A stretch of DNA of 64,000 bases from Streptomyces cyaneofuscatus (GTDB taxonomy: Bacteria; Actinomycetota; Actinomycetes; Streptomycetales; Streptomycetaceae): assembly GCF_000718135.1 (NCBI RefSeq), contig NZ_JOEM01000004.1:344230-408229 (forward strand), read 5' to 3'. Within the stretch, counting starts at the first letter, position 1; every line of letters starts with the position of its first letter. The translations under genes and the position numbers were made by a program. A model generated the notes under the pieces. That model had not been told where the DNA came from. It saw only the letters and a program-made list of their open reading frames with translations, and did not search any database. Positions 7,977 to 16,144 of this stretch are shown here, piece by piece.

Positions 7977-8813
7977 TCAGCAGGCATGTTGTACGAAGCG
8001 CTCCGCGACCTCGGCCAGGACTTCGGACCCGTCCCGGGCCCACAGCGTCTCGTTGAAGATCTCCACCTCGATCGGGCCGTCGAAGCCCGCCGCCTCCACT
8101 TCCGCACGGAGGGCGCGGAAGTCCACGCTGCCGTCGCCCAGTTGGCCCCGGCCCAGCAGAACGCCCGCCGGGAGCGGGGTGATCCAGTCGGCCAGCTGGA
8201 AGGAGTGGATGCGGCCGCCCGCCCCGGCGCGAGCGATCTGCTCGGGCGCCCGGTCGTCCCACCAGACGTGGTACGTGTCGACGACCACCCCGACCTGCTC
8301 GGCCGGAAAGCGTTCCGCGAGGTCCAAGGCCTGGGCCAGGGTGGAGACCACGCAGCGGTCCGACGCGAACATCGGGTGCAGCGGTTCGATCGCCAGGCGT
8401 ACGCCGCATCCCGCCGCGTACGGCGCAAGCTCGGCCAGCGCGTCACCCACCCGCTCCCGCGCCCCGTACAGGTCCCGGCTGCCGGGCGGGAGGCCGCCGG
8501 AGACCAGGACCAGGGTGTCCGTGGAGAGGGCCGCCGCCTCGTCGATCGCCCGGCGGTTGTCGTCCAGGGCGGCGGCCCGGTCCGCCGGGTCCAGGGCGGT
8601 GAGGAAGCCGCCCCGGCAGAGGCTGGTGACCGCCAGCCCGGCATCGGAGAGGAGCCTTGCCGTGCGCTCTACGCCGTATGCCTGGACAGGCGCCCGCCAC
8701 AGGCCGACCTGTCCGATCCCCGCCTTGGCGCACCCCTCCGCCAGCTCGGGCAGCGACCACTGCTTGATGGTCTCCTGGTTGAGCGAGAGGCGGGCCAGGC
8801 GTTCGACGTTCAT
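7977..8813 (-). CDS. Sugar phosphate isomerase/epimerase (xylose isomerase-like TIM barrel)
   Basis: 278 residues of the AP-endonuclease-2/xylose isomerase-like barrel family. Metal-binding residues lie where expected: EPLHPMF (Glu and His) near 168, DTYHVWWDD near 203 (Asp and His), HSFQLADW near 232 (His) and EVEIFNE near 263 (Glu). Relatives act on inosose, hydroxypyruvate or ketohexose derivatives. It is the last gene of a tightly packed three-gene minus-strand operon: its ATG overlaps the stop of the DHDPS-like gene by 4 bases. Together with the Gfo/Idh oxidoreductase this indicates catabolism of an uncommon sugar or polyol under LacI control. The exact substrate is unknown. Confidence 0.85.
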   Translation of the reverse strand: MNVERLARLSLNQETIKQWSLPELAEGCAKAGIGQVGLWRAPVQAYGVERTARLLSDAGLAVTSLCRGGFLTALDPADRAAALDDNRRAIDEAAALSTDTLVLVSGGLPPGSRDLYGARERVGDALAELAPYAAGCGVRLAIEPLHPMFASDRCVVSTLAQALDLAERFPAEQVGVVVDTYHVWWDDRAPEQIARAGAGGRIHSFQLADWITPLPAGVLLGRGQLGDGSVDFRALRAEVEAAGFDGPIEVEIFNETLWARDGSEVLAEVAERFVQHAC

Positions 8814-9964
8814 CGTGCGCCTCCGTTGACCGCCAGCAGCGCTCGCATACGGTGTGCCGCCAGGTCCGGATCCGAAAACAGGCCCAATCCGTCCGCCAGT
8901 TCGTACGCCTTCGCCAGGTGCGGCAGCGAGCGCGCCGACTGCGATCCGCCCACCATCGTGAAGTGGTCCTGGTGGCCGGCCAGCCAGGCCAGGAAGACCA
9001 CGCCCGTCTTGTAGAAGCGGGTGGGGGGCTGGAAGAGGTGGCGGGAGAGTTCGACCGTGGGGTCCAGGAGGGCCCGGAAGCCCGCCGTATCTCCCGTGTC
9101 CAGCACCCGTACCGCGTGTGCCGCCAGCGGGCCCAGCGGGTCGAAGATGCCCAACAGGGCGTGGCTGAAGCCGCGTTCGTCGCCCGCGATCAGCTCCGGG
9201 TAGTTGAAGTCGTCGCCCGTGTAGCAGCGCACCCCGCTCGGGAGGCGGCGGCGTACGTCGATCTCGCGGGCCGCGTCCAGGAGGGAGATCTTGATGCCGT
9301 CGACCTTGTCCGGGTGTTCGGCGATGACCTTCAGGAACGTGTCCGTCGCCTCGTCCAGGTCGGCGCTGCCCCAGTAGCCCTCCAGCGCCGGGTCGAACAT
9401 CGGGCCCAGCCAGTGCAGGATCACCGGCTCCGAGGCCTGGCGCAGGAGGTGTGCGTACGTGGCCAGGTAGTCCTCCGGGCCCTGCGCCGCCTTCGCCAGG
9501 GCGCGGGACGCCATCAGGATCGGCTGTACGCCGTTCGCCTCGGCCAGGGCCAGTTGCTCCTCGTACGCCGACCTGACCTCGGCCAACGTCGGCTCGGAGG
9601 AGGGAAGTAGCTGGTCGGTGCCGACTCCGCAGGCGATCCGCCCGCCCACCGCCTTCGCCTCCGCCGCCGAGCGGCGGATCAGCTCGGCCGCGCCCGCCCA
9701 GTCCAGGCCCATCCCGCGCTGCGCCGTGTCCATCGCCTCCGCGACGCCCAGGCCGTGCGACCAGAGGTGGCGGCGGAAGGCGAGCGTGGACTCCCAGTCG
9801 ACGGCCGCCGGGTCGTCCGGGCTGATGTCCGCGTACGGGTCCGCGACCACGTGGGCCGCCGAGAAGACCGTACGGGAGGTCGGCCGCGCCCCACCGGCCG
9901 CCAGGTCGAGCGGAGTCGCGCGCGGGGTGTGCGGGCCCCAGGGCAGGGGGACGGTCGCCGTCAC
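8810..9964 (-). CDS. DUF993/dihydrodipicolinate synthase-like aldolase
   Basis: 384 residues of the DUF993 branch of the class I aldolase superfamily (TIM barrel related to dihydrodipicolinate synthase). Typical pieces are TVFSAAHVVADP (about residue 31), RRHLWSHGLGVAEAMDTAQR, ACGVGTDQL, EPVILHWLGPMFDP and DKVDGIKISLLDA; the Lys in GIKISLL is the candidate Schiff-base residue. The GTG start overlaps the stop of the upstream Gfo/Idh gene, and its own stop overlaps the next ATG, so three proteins are made from one coupled message. The probable reaction is aldol cleavage of a sugar acid or similar intermediate produced by the neighbouring dehydrogenase; this is inferred from context. Confidence 0.82.
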   Translation of the reverse strand: MTATVPLPWGPHTPRATPLDLAAGGARPTSRTVFSAAHVVADPYADISPDDPAAVDWESTLAFRRHLWSHGLGVAEAMDTAQRGMGLDWAGAAELIRRSAAEAKAVGGRIACGVGTDQLLPSSEPTLAEVRSAYEEQLALAEANGVQPILMASRALAKAAQGPEDYLATYAHLLRQASEPVILHWLGPMFDPALEGYWGSADLDEATDTFLKVIAEHPDKVDGIKISLLDAAREIDVRRRLPSGVRCYTGDDFNYPELIAGDERGFSHALLGIFDPLGPLAAHAVRVLDTGDTAGFRALLDPTVELSRHLFQPPTRFYKTGVVFLAWLAGHQDHFTMVGGSQSARSLPHLAKAYELADGLGLFSDPDLAAHRMRALLAVNGGAR

Positions 9965-11112
9965 AGCGTCAGCTCCGGGACCTCGAAGCGGCGCCCCTCC
10001 GCCGACGACTTCAGTCCCAGCTCGGCGAGTTGGACGCCCCGCGCACCGGCCAGCAGGTCCCAGGTGTACGGCTCGTCCAGCGCAACATGGCGCAGGAACA
10101 GCTCCCACTGCGCCCTGAAGCCGTTGGCGAACTCCTGGTTGTCCGGGATCTCCTGCCACTGGTCGCGGAACGACTCCGTGACCGGCAGGTCCGGGTTCCA
10201 GACCGGCTTCGGGGTCGAAGAGCGGTGCTGTACGCGGCAGTTGCGCAGGCCCGCCACGGCGGAGCCGTGCGTACCGTCCACCTGGAACTCCACCAGCTCG
10301 TCCCGGTTGACCCGCACCGTCCAGGAGGAGTTGATCTGCGCGACCGCCCCGCCCGCCAGCTGGAAGATCCCGTACGCCGCGTCGTCGGCGGTCGCCTCGT
10401 ACGGCTTGCCGTGCTCGTCCCAGCGCTGCGGAACGTGCGTCTGCACATGCGCCGTTACGGAGGTGACCTGGCCGAACAGCTCGTGGAGCACGTACTCCCA
10501 GTGCGGGAACATGTCCACGACGATGCCGCCGCCGTCCTCGGTTCGGTAGTTCCAGGACGGGCGTTGGGCCTCCTGCCAGTCGCCCTCGAAGACCCAGTAG
10601 CCGAACTCCCCCCGGATGGAGAGGATTTCGCCGAAGAAACCGCCGTCGATCAGGCGCTTCAGCTTCAGCAGGCCCGGCAGGAAGATCTTGTCCTGGACCA
10701 CGCCGTGCTTGATGCCCGCGTCCCGGGCGAGGCGGGCAAGGTCGAGGGCGCCCTCGACGTCCGTGGCCGTGGGCTTCTCCGTATAGATGTGCTTGCCGGC
10801 GGCGATGGCCTTCTTGATCGCCTCCACCCGGGCCGAGGTGACCTGGGCGTCGAAGTAGATGTCGATCGTGTCGTCCGCGAGCACCGCGTCCAGGTCCGTC
10901 GACCACTCGGTCAGGCCGTGCCGGGCCGCCAGCTCCTCCAGGGCGTGGGTGCGGCGGCCGACGAGGACGGGCTCCGGCCAGAGCACCTCGCCGTCACCCA
11001 GGTCCAGGCCGCCCTGCTCGCGGATCGCGAGGATCGAACGCACCAGATGCTGCCGGTATCCCATGCGACCCGTGACGCCGTTCATGGCGATGCGCACTGT
11101 CCTGCGTGTCAC
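9961..11112 (-). CDS. Gfo/Idh/MocA family NAD(P)-dependent oxidoreductase
   Basis: 383 residues. The N-terminal nucleotide-binding fold starts TVRIAMNGVTGRMGYRQHLV, with the glycine-rich loop GVTGRMG; HIYTEKPTA near residue 110 is the conserved EKP motif that closes the cofactor site. The C-terminal half is the beta-sheet substrate domain. Members oxidise sugars, inositols or their phosphates. GTG at 11110-11112 with GGAGG 7 bases before it is the start. It is the first gene of the operon, and the palindromic operator lies about 22 bases upstream of its start codon, so the LacI-type regulator across the gap probably represses it. Confidence 0.88.
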   Translation of the reverse strand: MTRRTVRIAMNGVTGRMGYRQHLVRSILAIREQGGLDLGDGEVLWPEPVLVGRRTHALEELAARHGLTEWSTDLDAVLADDTIDIYFDAQVTSARVEAIKKAIAAGKHIYTEKPTATDVEGALDLARLARDAGIKHGVVQDKIFLPGLLKLKRLIDGGFFGEILSIRGEFGYWVFEGDWQEAQRPSWNYRTEDGGGIVVDMFPHWEYVLHELFGQVTSVTAHVQTHVPQRWDEHGKPYEATADDAAYGIFQLAGGAVAQINSSWTVRVNRDELVEFQVDGTHGSAVAGLRNCRVQHRSSTPKPVWNPDLPVTESFRDQWQEIPDNQEFANGFRAQWELFLRHVALDEPYTWDLLAGARGVQLAELGLKSSAEGRRFEVPELTL

Positions 11113-11133
11113 GAAGTTCCCTCCATACAGCCG

Positions 11134-11149
11134 TAGCAAGCGCTTTCTA
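11134..11149. promoter_or_regulatory. LacI/GalR-type operator between divergent genes
   Basis: TAGCAAGCGCTTTCTA is a near-perfect palindrome (one mismatch) with the central CG-containing AAGCGCTT core characteristic of LacI/GalR operators. It sits in the 110-base gap between the minus-strand Gfo/Idh operon and the plus-strand LacI gene, so the regulator can control both. Confidence 0.75.
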
Positions 11150-11222
11150 TACGAGATGACGCTAGCCTGCGGACAGCGGCCGGACAAGAGGGGCGCCGCA
11201 CGTGACCTCACGGAGGAAAGCG

Positions 11223-12299
11223 ATGACAGTCACCCTGGCGGACGTGGCGGCCCGCGCCCGGGTGTCCCCGGCCACCGTCTCCCGTGTGCTGAACGGCAAC
11301 TACCCGGTCGCCGCCTCGACCCGGGAGCGGGTCCTGCGTGCGGTGGACGACCTGGACTACGTGCTCAACGGGCCCGCCAGCTCGCTGGCCGCCGCCACCT
11401 CCGACCTCGTCGGGATCCTGGTCAACGACATCGCCGACCCCTTCTTCGGGATCATGGCGGGGGCCGCGCAGACCCAGATCGGCGGGCCCGGGGACGGCTC
11501 AGGGCGGGCGGGCGGCGAGAAGCTGGCCGTCATCTGCAACACCGGCGGCTCCCCCGAGCGCGAGCTCACCTACCTCACCCTCCTCCAGCGCCAGCGCGCC
11601 GCCGCCGTCGTCCTCACCGGAGGCGCGGTCGAGTACCCGGACCACCAGGCCGCCATGGCCGCGAAGCTGGCCAAGATGGCGGACGCGGGCACCCGGATCG
11701 TCTTCTGCGGGCGGCCCCCGCTGCCCGAGGGGGACGCGCTCGTCGCCGCGCTCGCCTTCGACAACCGGGGCGGCGGGCGGCGGTTGACCGAGCACCTGAT
11801 CTCGCTCGGCCACCGCAGGATCGGTTACGTCGCCGGGCCCCCCGAGCGCACCACCACCCGGCACCGGCTGGAAGGCCACCGCGAGGCCCTGCGGGGCGCC
11901 GGGCTCGGCGCGGAGGACGGGGACGAGGAGCGGCTCACCGTGCACGGGCCCTACGACCGGCGCTCCGGGTACGAGGCCACCCTCGAAATACTGCGCCGGG
12001 ACCCGACCGTGACCGCCGTCGTCGCCGCCAACGACACGGTGGCGCTGGGCGCTTGCGCCGCCGTACGCGACCAGGGGCTGCGCATCCCGCAGGACATCTC
12101 GGTGGCCGGCTTCGACGACCTGCCCTTCTCGGTGGACGCCGTACCCGCGCTGACCACCGTACGGCTGCCGCTCTTCGAGGCGGGCGCGCGGGCGGGCCGG
12201 CTCGCCATGGGCAAGGAGAACCCGCCGCCCGGCGGAATCGCCACCATCGCCGCCGAGTTGATGATCCGTGGGTCGACGACTCCGCCCCGAGTGGGGTGA
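11223..12299 (+). CDS. LacI family transcriptional regulator
   Basis: 358 residues. Residues 3-50 (TLADVAARARVSPATVSRVL, then NGNYPVAASTRERVLRAVDD) are the LacI helix-turn-helix and hinge; the rest is the periplasmic-binding-protein-like ligand domain (DLVGILVNDIADPFF, HRRIGYVAGP, FDDLPFSVDAVPALTTVRLP). ATG at 11223 follows GGAGGAAAG. An earlier in-frame GTG at 11202 has no ribosome binding site. It is divergent from the sugar catabolism operon and is presumably the repressor that binds the palindrome between them, released by a sugar intermediate. An Arg/Gly-rich insert (residues about 85-100, GGPGDGSGRAGGEK) is unusual in the ligand domain. Confidence 0.9.
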   Translation: MTVTLADVAARARVSPATVSRVLNGNYPVAASTRERVLRAVDDLDYVLNGPASSLAAATSDLVGILVNDIADPFFGIMAGAAQTQIGGPGDGSGRAGGEKLAVICNTGGSPERELTYLTLLQRQRAAAVVLTGGAVEYPDHQAAMAAKLAKMADAGTRIVFCGRPPLPEGDALVAALAFDNRGGGRRLTEHLISLGHRRIGYVAGPPERTTTRHRLEGHREALRGAGLGAEDGDEERLTVHGPYDRRSGYEATLEILRRDPTVTAVVAANDTVALGACAAVRDQGLRIPQDISVAGFDDLPFSVDAVPALTTVRLPLFEAGARAGRLAMGKENPPPGGIATIAAELMIRGSTTPPRVG

Positions 12300-12330
12300 G
12301 GCCGCCGGGGTGCTGTTGGGGTGCCGCCTG

Positions 12331-12380
12331 GGTCACCCTGGGGTGAGGGGTCGCCCAGAGCCAGGTCACCTGGGGTGAGG
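12331..12380. repeat. Two palindromic repeats upstream of lanM
   Basis: GGTCACCCTGGGGTGAGG (12331-12348) and GGTCACCTGGGGTGAGG (12364-12380) are near-identical copies 33 bases apart, each an inverted repeat of the form TCACC(N3-4)GGTGA; a half copy (AGGTGAGC) follows at 12388-12395. Spacing of about three helical turns on the promoter side of lanM suggests operator sites for a dimeric regulator. They could also be the terminator side of the LacI gene. Confidence 0.5.
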
Positions 12381-12522
12381 TCCCCCGAGGTGAGCCCGGC
12401 ACCCACCCACCCCACCGGCCGGGGGCGAAAGATGGGGGCAACTCCCCCATGCGCCCCGGGAGTCCCCCCGCCAGGATGGTTCGTGAGCGGTCCGGTGGGC
12501 CGCTCCCGACCTGGGAGGTGCG

Positions 12523-15500
12523 GTGGAGAAGGAACTGATCGGCAGCGGCGGTACGGGGGCTGGTGCCCGTCTCGCCCTCCCGGGTACCCACGGGTCCGCC
12601 GGCGCGAACGGGACTTCCACGTCCGCCGCGCCCTCCGCGTCCCCCCAAGCGGCCGTCACCACCGCCGGAGCGGCTCGCACGGACCACACGAACACGGACC
12701 ACTCGTACATGGACCACGCCGACACGGACCACCCGTACGCGGATCACGCCAACGCGAACCACCCGCGCACGAACACCGGCAGCACCGCCCCCGCCCCCAC
12801 CACCCCGCGCGCCAACCCCTGGTGGCTTCCCGGAGTCGTCGGGGAGCCGCCCATGGGGGAGCCCGACTGGGTCGTCTTCGTGCGGGCCGTCATCGCCGAC
12901 GCGCCGGCCGAGGCTGTCGTCGCCGGGCGGGACCACCCGGGGCTCTCCGGATTCGCCCTCGTCGTGGCCCCGTTCGCCGAGCGGGCCGCCGGGCGGCTGC
13001 TGACCTCGCCGTCGAACAACGCCGTACGGGCCGGGACCGCCGTCGGGCTCGCCCCCGTACTGCAGGACTTCCGGTCCCATCTGGTCGGCCGGCTGGCCCG
13101 GCTCGCGGCGCGGACGCTCGTGCTGGAGCTGCACAAGGCGCGGCGGGCGGGGCGGCTGGCCGGGGAGGGGCCGCAGGAGCGGTTCCGGGACTTCGTGCGG
13201 CGGACGGCGGGGCGGGACGGGCTCGCGGCCTTCCTCACCGCCTATCCCGTACTGGCCCGCATCCTGGCCCGGACGAGTCTCGCCGCCGCCGACGCCTTCA
13301 CCGAGATGCTCGGGCGGCTCGCCGACGACCGGGAGCTGCTGGCCTCCTCCGGTGTGCTGGGCGACCGGGGGCACGGTGCCTCGCCGGGGACGCTCGCCGC
13401 CGGGCGGGGGCCGGGGGCGCTGACCGGGGTCGAGGCCGGGGCGGGGGACAGTCACCGCGGGGGCCGCTCGGTGATGCTGCTGCGGTTCACCGACGGGAGC
13501 CGGCTGGTCTACAAGCCGCGCCCGCTGGCGGCGCACCGGCACTTCAACTCCCTGGTGGAATGGTTCGGTTCGCTGCCCGGGACGCCGTCCCTGCGGGCGC
13601 TGCGGGTGCTGGACCGGGGCGAGTACGGGTGGGTGGAGTACGTGGAGGAGCGGCCCTGCTCGTCCACCTCGGACACCCATCTCTTCTACCGGCGCCAGGG
13701 CGCGCTGCTGGCCCTGCTCCACCTGCTGGACGGGACCGATCTGCACCAGGAGAACCTGATCGCCTGCGGGCCGCACCCGGTCCTGGTCGATGTGGAGACC
13801 CTGTTCCATCCGCCGCTCTCCCAGGCGCACTCCTCCGACCCCGCCGCCCGGGCCCTGCACGCCTCGGTCCACCGAGTCGGGCTGCTGCCCCAACTGCTGG
13901 TCGGGGACGCCGCCGCGCTCGACGTCTCCGCCATCGGCGGCGGCCGGGCCGCCCCCTCCCCCATCGAGACCGCCGACTGGGCGGACGCGGGCACGGACAC
14001 CATGCGGCTGGTACGGCGCTCCGCGCAGTTCAGCGAGTCCGCCAACCGGCCCCGGCTGGAAGGGGTGGCGGCCGATCCGTCCGCGTACACCGACGCGCTC
14101 TGCGAGGGGTTCCGCGCCGGATACACCGCCATCAGCGACCACCGCGACGAACTACTCGGCAAGCGCGGCCTGTTGACGGACTTCGCGCAGGACGAGGTAC
14201 GGGTCGTGCCCCGGCCGACCTGGACGTACACCACCCTGCTCGACGAGTCGACCCACCCCGACCTGATGCGGGACGCCGCCGAACGCCACCAGGTCCTCTC
14301 CCTGCTGCGCACCCCCGCCCTGGGCGTGCCCGCGCTGCCCGGTCTGGAGGACGAGGAGATCGAGGAGCTGTGGGCCGGCGATGTGCCGGTCTTCCTCACC
14401 CGGCCCGGCTCCCCGGACCTGTGGAGCGGCACCGGGCGTGAGGTGCCGCCCGCGCCGGGGCCGACCGGTCTGGCCCGGGTCGAGGCGAAGGTGCGGGCCA
14501 TGGACACGGTGGACCGCCAGGACCAGGAACGGATCATCCGGGCCGCCATGGTGTCCACCTCCCCCGAACCGCCTCACCGGGCGGAGGGCGGCGCGCGGCC
14601 CCGGATGGCCGCGACGGCCCCCGAGCCGGAGCAACTCCTGTCCGCCGCAAGGTCGGTGGGCGACCAGCTCGTCTCGCTCGCCTACCGGCACGAGGCCCGC
14701 ACCAACTGGATCGGCCTGGAACTGCTCGGCGAACGCTACTGGCGGCTCGCGCCGATGGCGGCCGACCTCGCGAGCGGCTACACCGGCCCCGCGCTCTTCC
14801 TCGCCCAGCTGGCCGCCCTCACCGGCGCCGACCGGTACGCCGAGGCGGCCCGTGAGGCACTGACCCCGGTGCCCGGGCTGCTGGACGCGCTGCACGGCCG
14901 GGCCGAAGACCTCGCGGTGCTGGGCTCGGGGGCCTTCGCGGGCCTCGGCGGCATCGCCTACGCCCTGGCCGAGGTGGGGTCGCTGCTCGGCGACCGTGCG
15001 GTGCTCGACCTGGCGGGCCCGGCCACCCGGCTGGCCTGCGCTGCGAGCGCCGCCGAGGAGGGGTACGGGGTGCGCGGCGGGGCGGCCGGCGGGCTGGTCT
15101 CCCTGCTCGCGGTGCACCGCAGCACCGGCCGGGCCGAGGCCTGGCGGGGCGCCGAGCGCTGCGCCGAGCGGATCTCCGTGGCGCCGCACCCGGCGGCCGG
15201 GGGCTTCGCGGAGGGGGCCGCGGGCATCGGCTGGGCGCTGCTGCGCTTCGCCGCGGCGGGGGGCGGTGAGCAGTACCGTACGGCGGGACTGCGGGCCCTG
15301 CGCCGGGCGACCGTCGAGGTGACGGCGGGCCGGGCCTGGTGCGAGGGGGCCGCCGGGGTGGCCCTCGCGGTCGCGGACAGCCCGGACGCCCTCGTCGACC
15401 CCGACCTGTCCGGCTGGCTGGCGGAGCGGGCCGGTGAGCTGGCGGACTGTGCCCCGCTCGCCGACGACAGCCTCTGCCACGGCGAGCTCGGGCTGCTGGA

Positions 15501-15732
15501 GCTGCTCGGCCACCCGGCCCTGACCGGCGACCGCACCCCGTGGGTGCGCCGGTCCGGGACGCTGCTGGCCGCCGCCGACCAGGAGGGGCCGCGCTGCGGG
15601 ACCCCCGGCCACGTACCGCACCCGGGGCTGCTCACCGGCCTCTCGGGGATCGGGCACGGACTGCTGCGGGCGGGGTTCCCCGACCGGATCGGCTCCGCGC
15701 TGCTTCTCAACCCGTCCGCGGGGGTCGCGTGA
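12523..15732 (+). CDS. Class II lanthipeptide synthetase LanM
   Basis: 1069 residues, the usual size for LanM. Residues about 90-600 are the DUF4135 dehydratase domain (LVYKPRPLAAHRHFNSLVEW, EYGWVEYVEE, TDLHQENLIACGPHPVLVDV), which phosphorylates and eliminates Ser/Thr of a precursor. Residues about 690-1065 are the LanC-like cyclase. Its zinc ligands are present: Cys940 in WCEGAAG, Cys985-His986 in LCHGELG, so thioether formation should be possible. Residues 53-82 carry an odd His-rich pentapeptide repeat. GTG at 12523 follows GGGAGG by a rather short spacer of 4. The gene is followed by a terminator and then a precursor-like peptide gene. No LanT transporter/protease lies next to it. Confidence 0.93.
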   Translation: MEKELIGSGGTGAGARLALPGTHGSAGANGTSTSAAPSASPQAAVTTAGAARTDHTNTDHSYMDHADTDHPYADHANANHPRTNTGSTAPAPTTPRANPWWLPGVVGEPPMGEPDWVVFVRAVIADAPAEAVVAGRDHPGLSGFALVVAPFAERAAGRLLTSPSNNAVRAGTAVGLAPVLQDFRSHLVGRLARLAARTLVLELHKARRAGRLAGEGPQERFRDFVRRTAGRDGLAAFLTAYPVLARILARTSLAAADAFTEMLGRLADDRELLASSGVLGDRGHGASPGTLAAGRGPGALTGVEAGAGDSHRGGRSVMLLRFTDGSRLVYKPRPLAAHRHFNSLVEWFGSLPGTPSLRALRVLDRGEYGWVEYVEERPCSSTSDTHLFYRRQGALLALLHLLDGTDLHQENLIACGPHPVLVDVETLFHPPLSQAHSSDPAARALHASVHRVGLLPQLLVGDAAALDVSAIGGGRAAPSPIETADWADAGTDTMRLVRRSAQFSESANRPRLEGVAADPSAYTDALCEGFRAGYTAISDHRDELLGKRGLLTDFAQDEVRVVPRPTWTYTTLLDESTHPDLMRDAAERHQVLSLLRTPALGVPALPGLEDEEIEELWAGDVPVFLTRPGSPDLWSGTGREVPPAPGPTGLARVEAKVRAMDTVDRQDQERIIRAAMVSTSPEPPHRAEGGARPRMAATAPEPEQLLSAARSVGDQLVSLAYRHEARTNWIGLELLGERYWRLAPMAADLASGYTGPALFLAQLAALTGADRYAEAAREALTPVPGLLDALHGRAEDLAVLGSGAFAGLGGIAYALAEVGSLLGDRAVLDLAGPATRLACAASAAEEGYGVRGGAAGGLVSLLAVHRSTGRAEAWRGAERCAERISVAPHPAAGGFAEGAAGIGWALLRFAAAGGGEQYRTAGLRALRRATVEVTAGRAWCEGAAGVALAVADSPDALVDPDLSGWLAERAGELADCAPLADDSLCHGELGLLELLGHPALTGDRTPWVRRSGTLLAAADQEGPRCGTPGHVPHPGLLTGLSGIGHGLLRAGFPDRIGSALLLNPSAGVA
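12679..12768 (+). repeat. Six 15-base repeats encoding an xDHxx array inside LanM
   Basis: Six consecutive 15-base units encode the pentapeptides TDHTN, TDHSY, MDHAD, TDHPY, ADHAN and ANHPR (LanM residues 53-82). The His in each unit is invariant and Asp nearly so. The array lies in an otherwise low-complexity Ala/Thr/Ser-rich N-terminal extension before the dehydratase domain. Confidence 0.85.
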
Positions 15733-15744
15733 GAGGCCCTCCCA

Positions 15745-15769
15745 CGGCCGGTACCGGCCGCCCTTTTAT
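15745..15769 (+). terminator. Terminator between lanM and the precursor gene
   Basis: The 16-base perfect palindrome CGGCCGGTACCGGCCG is followed by CCCTTTTAT, giving a rare U-tailed hairpin 12 bases after the lanM stop. The precursor gene downstream would then need its own promoter or depend on read-through. Confidence 0.75.
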
Positions 15770-15878
15770 CCGCAGCCGATTCATCCGTACCGCACTTGTT
15801 GTCGATCAGCCGTCAGAAACCTTTGGTCCAGCGTTCATTCCGTTCAGGATTCAGCACCCAGCAGAGAATGAGGCAGAG

Positions 15879-16073
15879 ATGACGCACATCAGCGAATCCA
15901 CGATCCAGGGATCCGGCAACCTCGCCCACGAGGGCGCGTACGACCACCCGGCCGGGCAGATCTCCCTCGGCATCGGCGGCGGGCTGGGGATGCGCAGCAG
16001 GCTCCTCAGCGCCTCGGAGGGCGAGACCGGCAACACGATCGACCTGCCGTGGACCACCATGATCCCCCTTTAA
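15879..16073 (+). CDS. Cysteine-free lanthipeptide precursor-like peptide
   Basis: A 64-residue peptide beginning MTHISESTIQGSGNLAHEGA and ending TGNTIDLPWTTMIPL. Its size, position directly after lanM, a Gly-rich central segment (SLGIGGGLGMR) that could be the leader end, and a Ser/Thr-containing tail (SRLLSASEGETGN, WTT) fit a LanM substrate. It has no cysteine at all, so no (methyl)lanthionine can form within it. GAGG lies 5 bases before the ATG at 15879. It is transcribed separately from lanM (terminator at 15745) and is followed by the LAL regulator. Whether it is the substrate or a different kind of small protein is not settled by sequence. Confidence 0.6.
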   Translation: MTHISESTIQGSGNLAHEGAYDHPAGQISLGIGGGLGMRSRLLSASEGETGNTIDLPWTTMIPL

Positions 16074-16116
16074 CCACACCTCGGCCCGCATTGTGGCGCA
16101 TTGGACCACTGCCGCA

Positions 16117-16130
16117 TGAGTTACGACTCA
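16117..16130. promoter_or_regulatory. Inverted repeat upstream of the LAL gene
   Basis: TGAGTTACGACTCA has perfect 5-base arms around TACG, 15 bases before the ATG of the LAL regulator and after the precursor stop. A regulatory site for autoregulation is possible; the short length makes chance occurrence conceivable. Confidence 0.35.
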
Positions 16131-16144
16131 AGTAGCCTGCGCCC

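Noticed and set aside
12300..12522. Search for a second lanthipeptide precursor upstream of lanM
   Set aside because: No short frame with a ribosome binding site and a Cys/Ser/Thr-rich end; the region is repeats only.
11935..14142. 735-codon minus-strand frame over the LanM N-terminus
   Set aside because: Low-complexity Gly/Arg/Pro/Val sequence, and LanM motifs lie on the plus strand.
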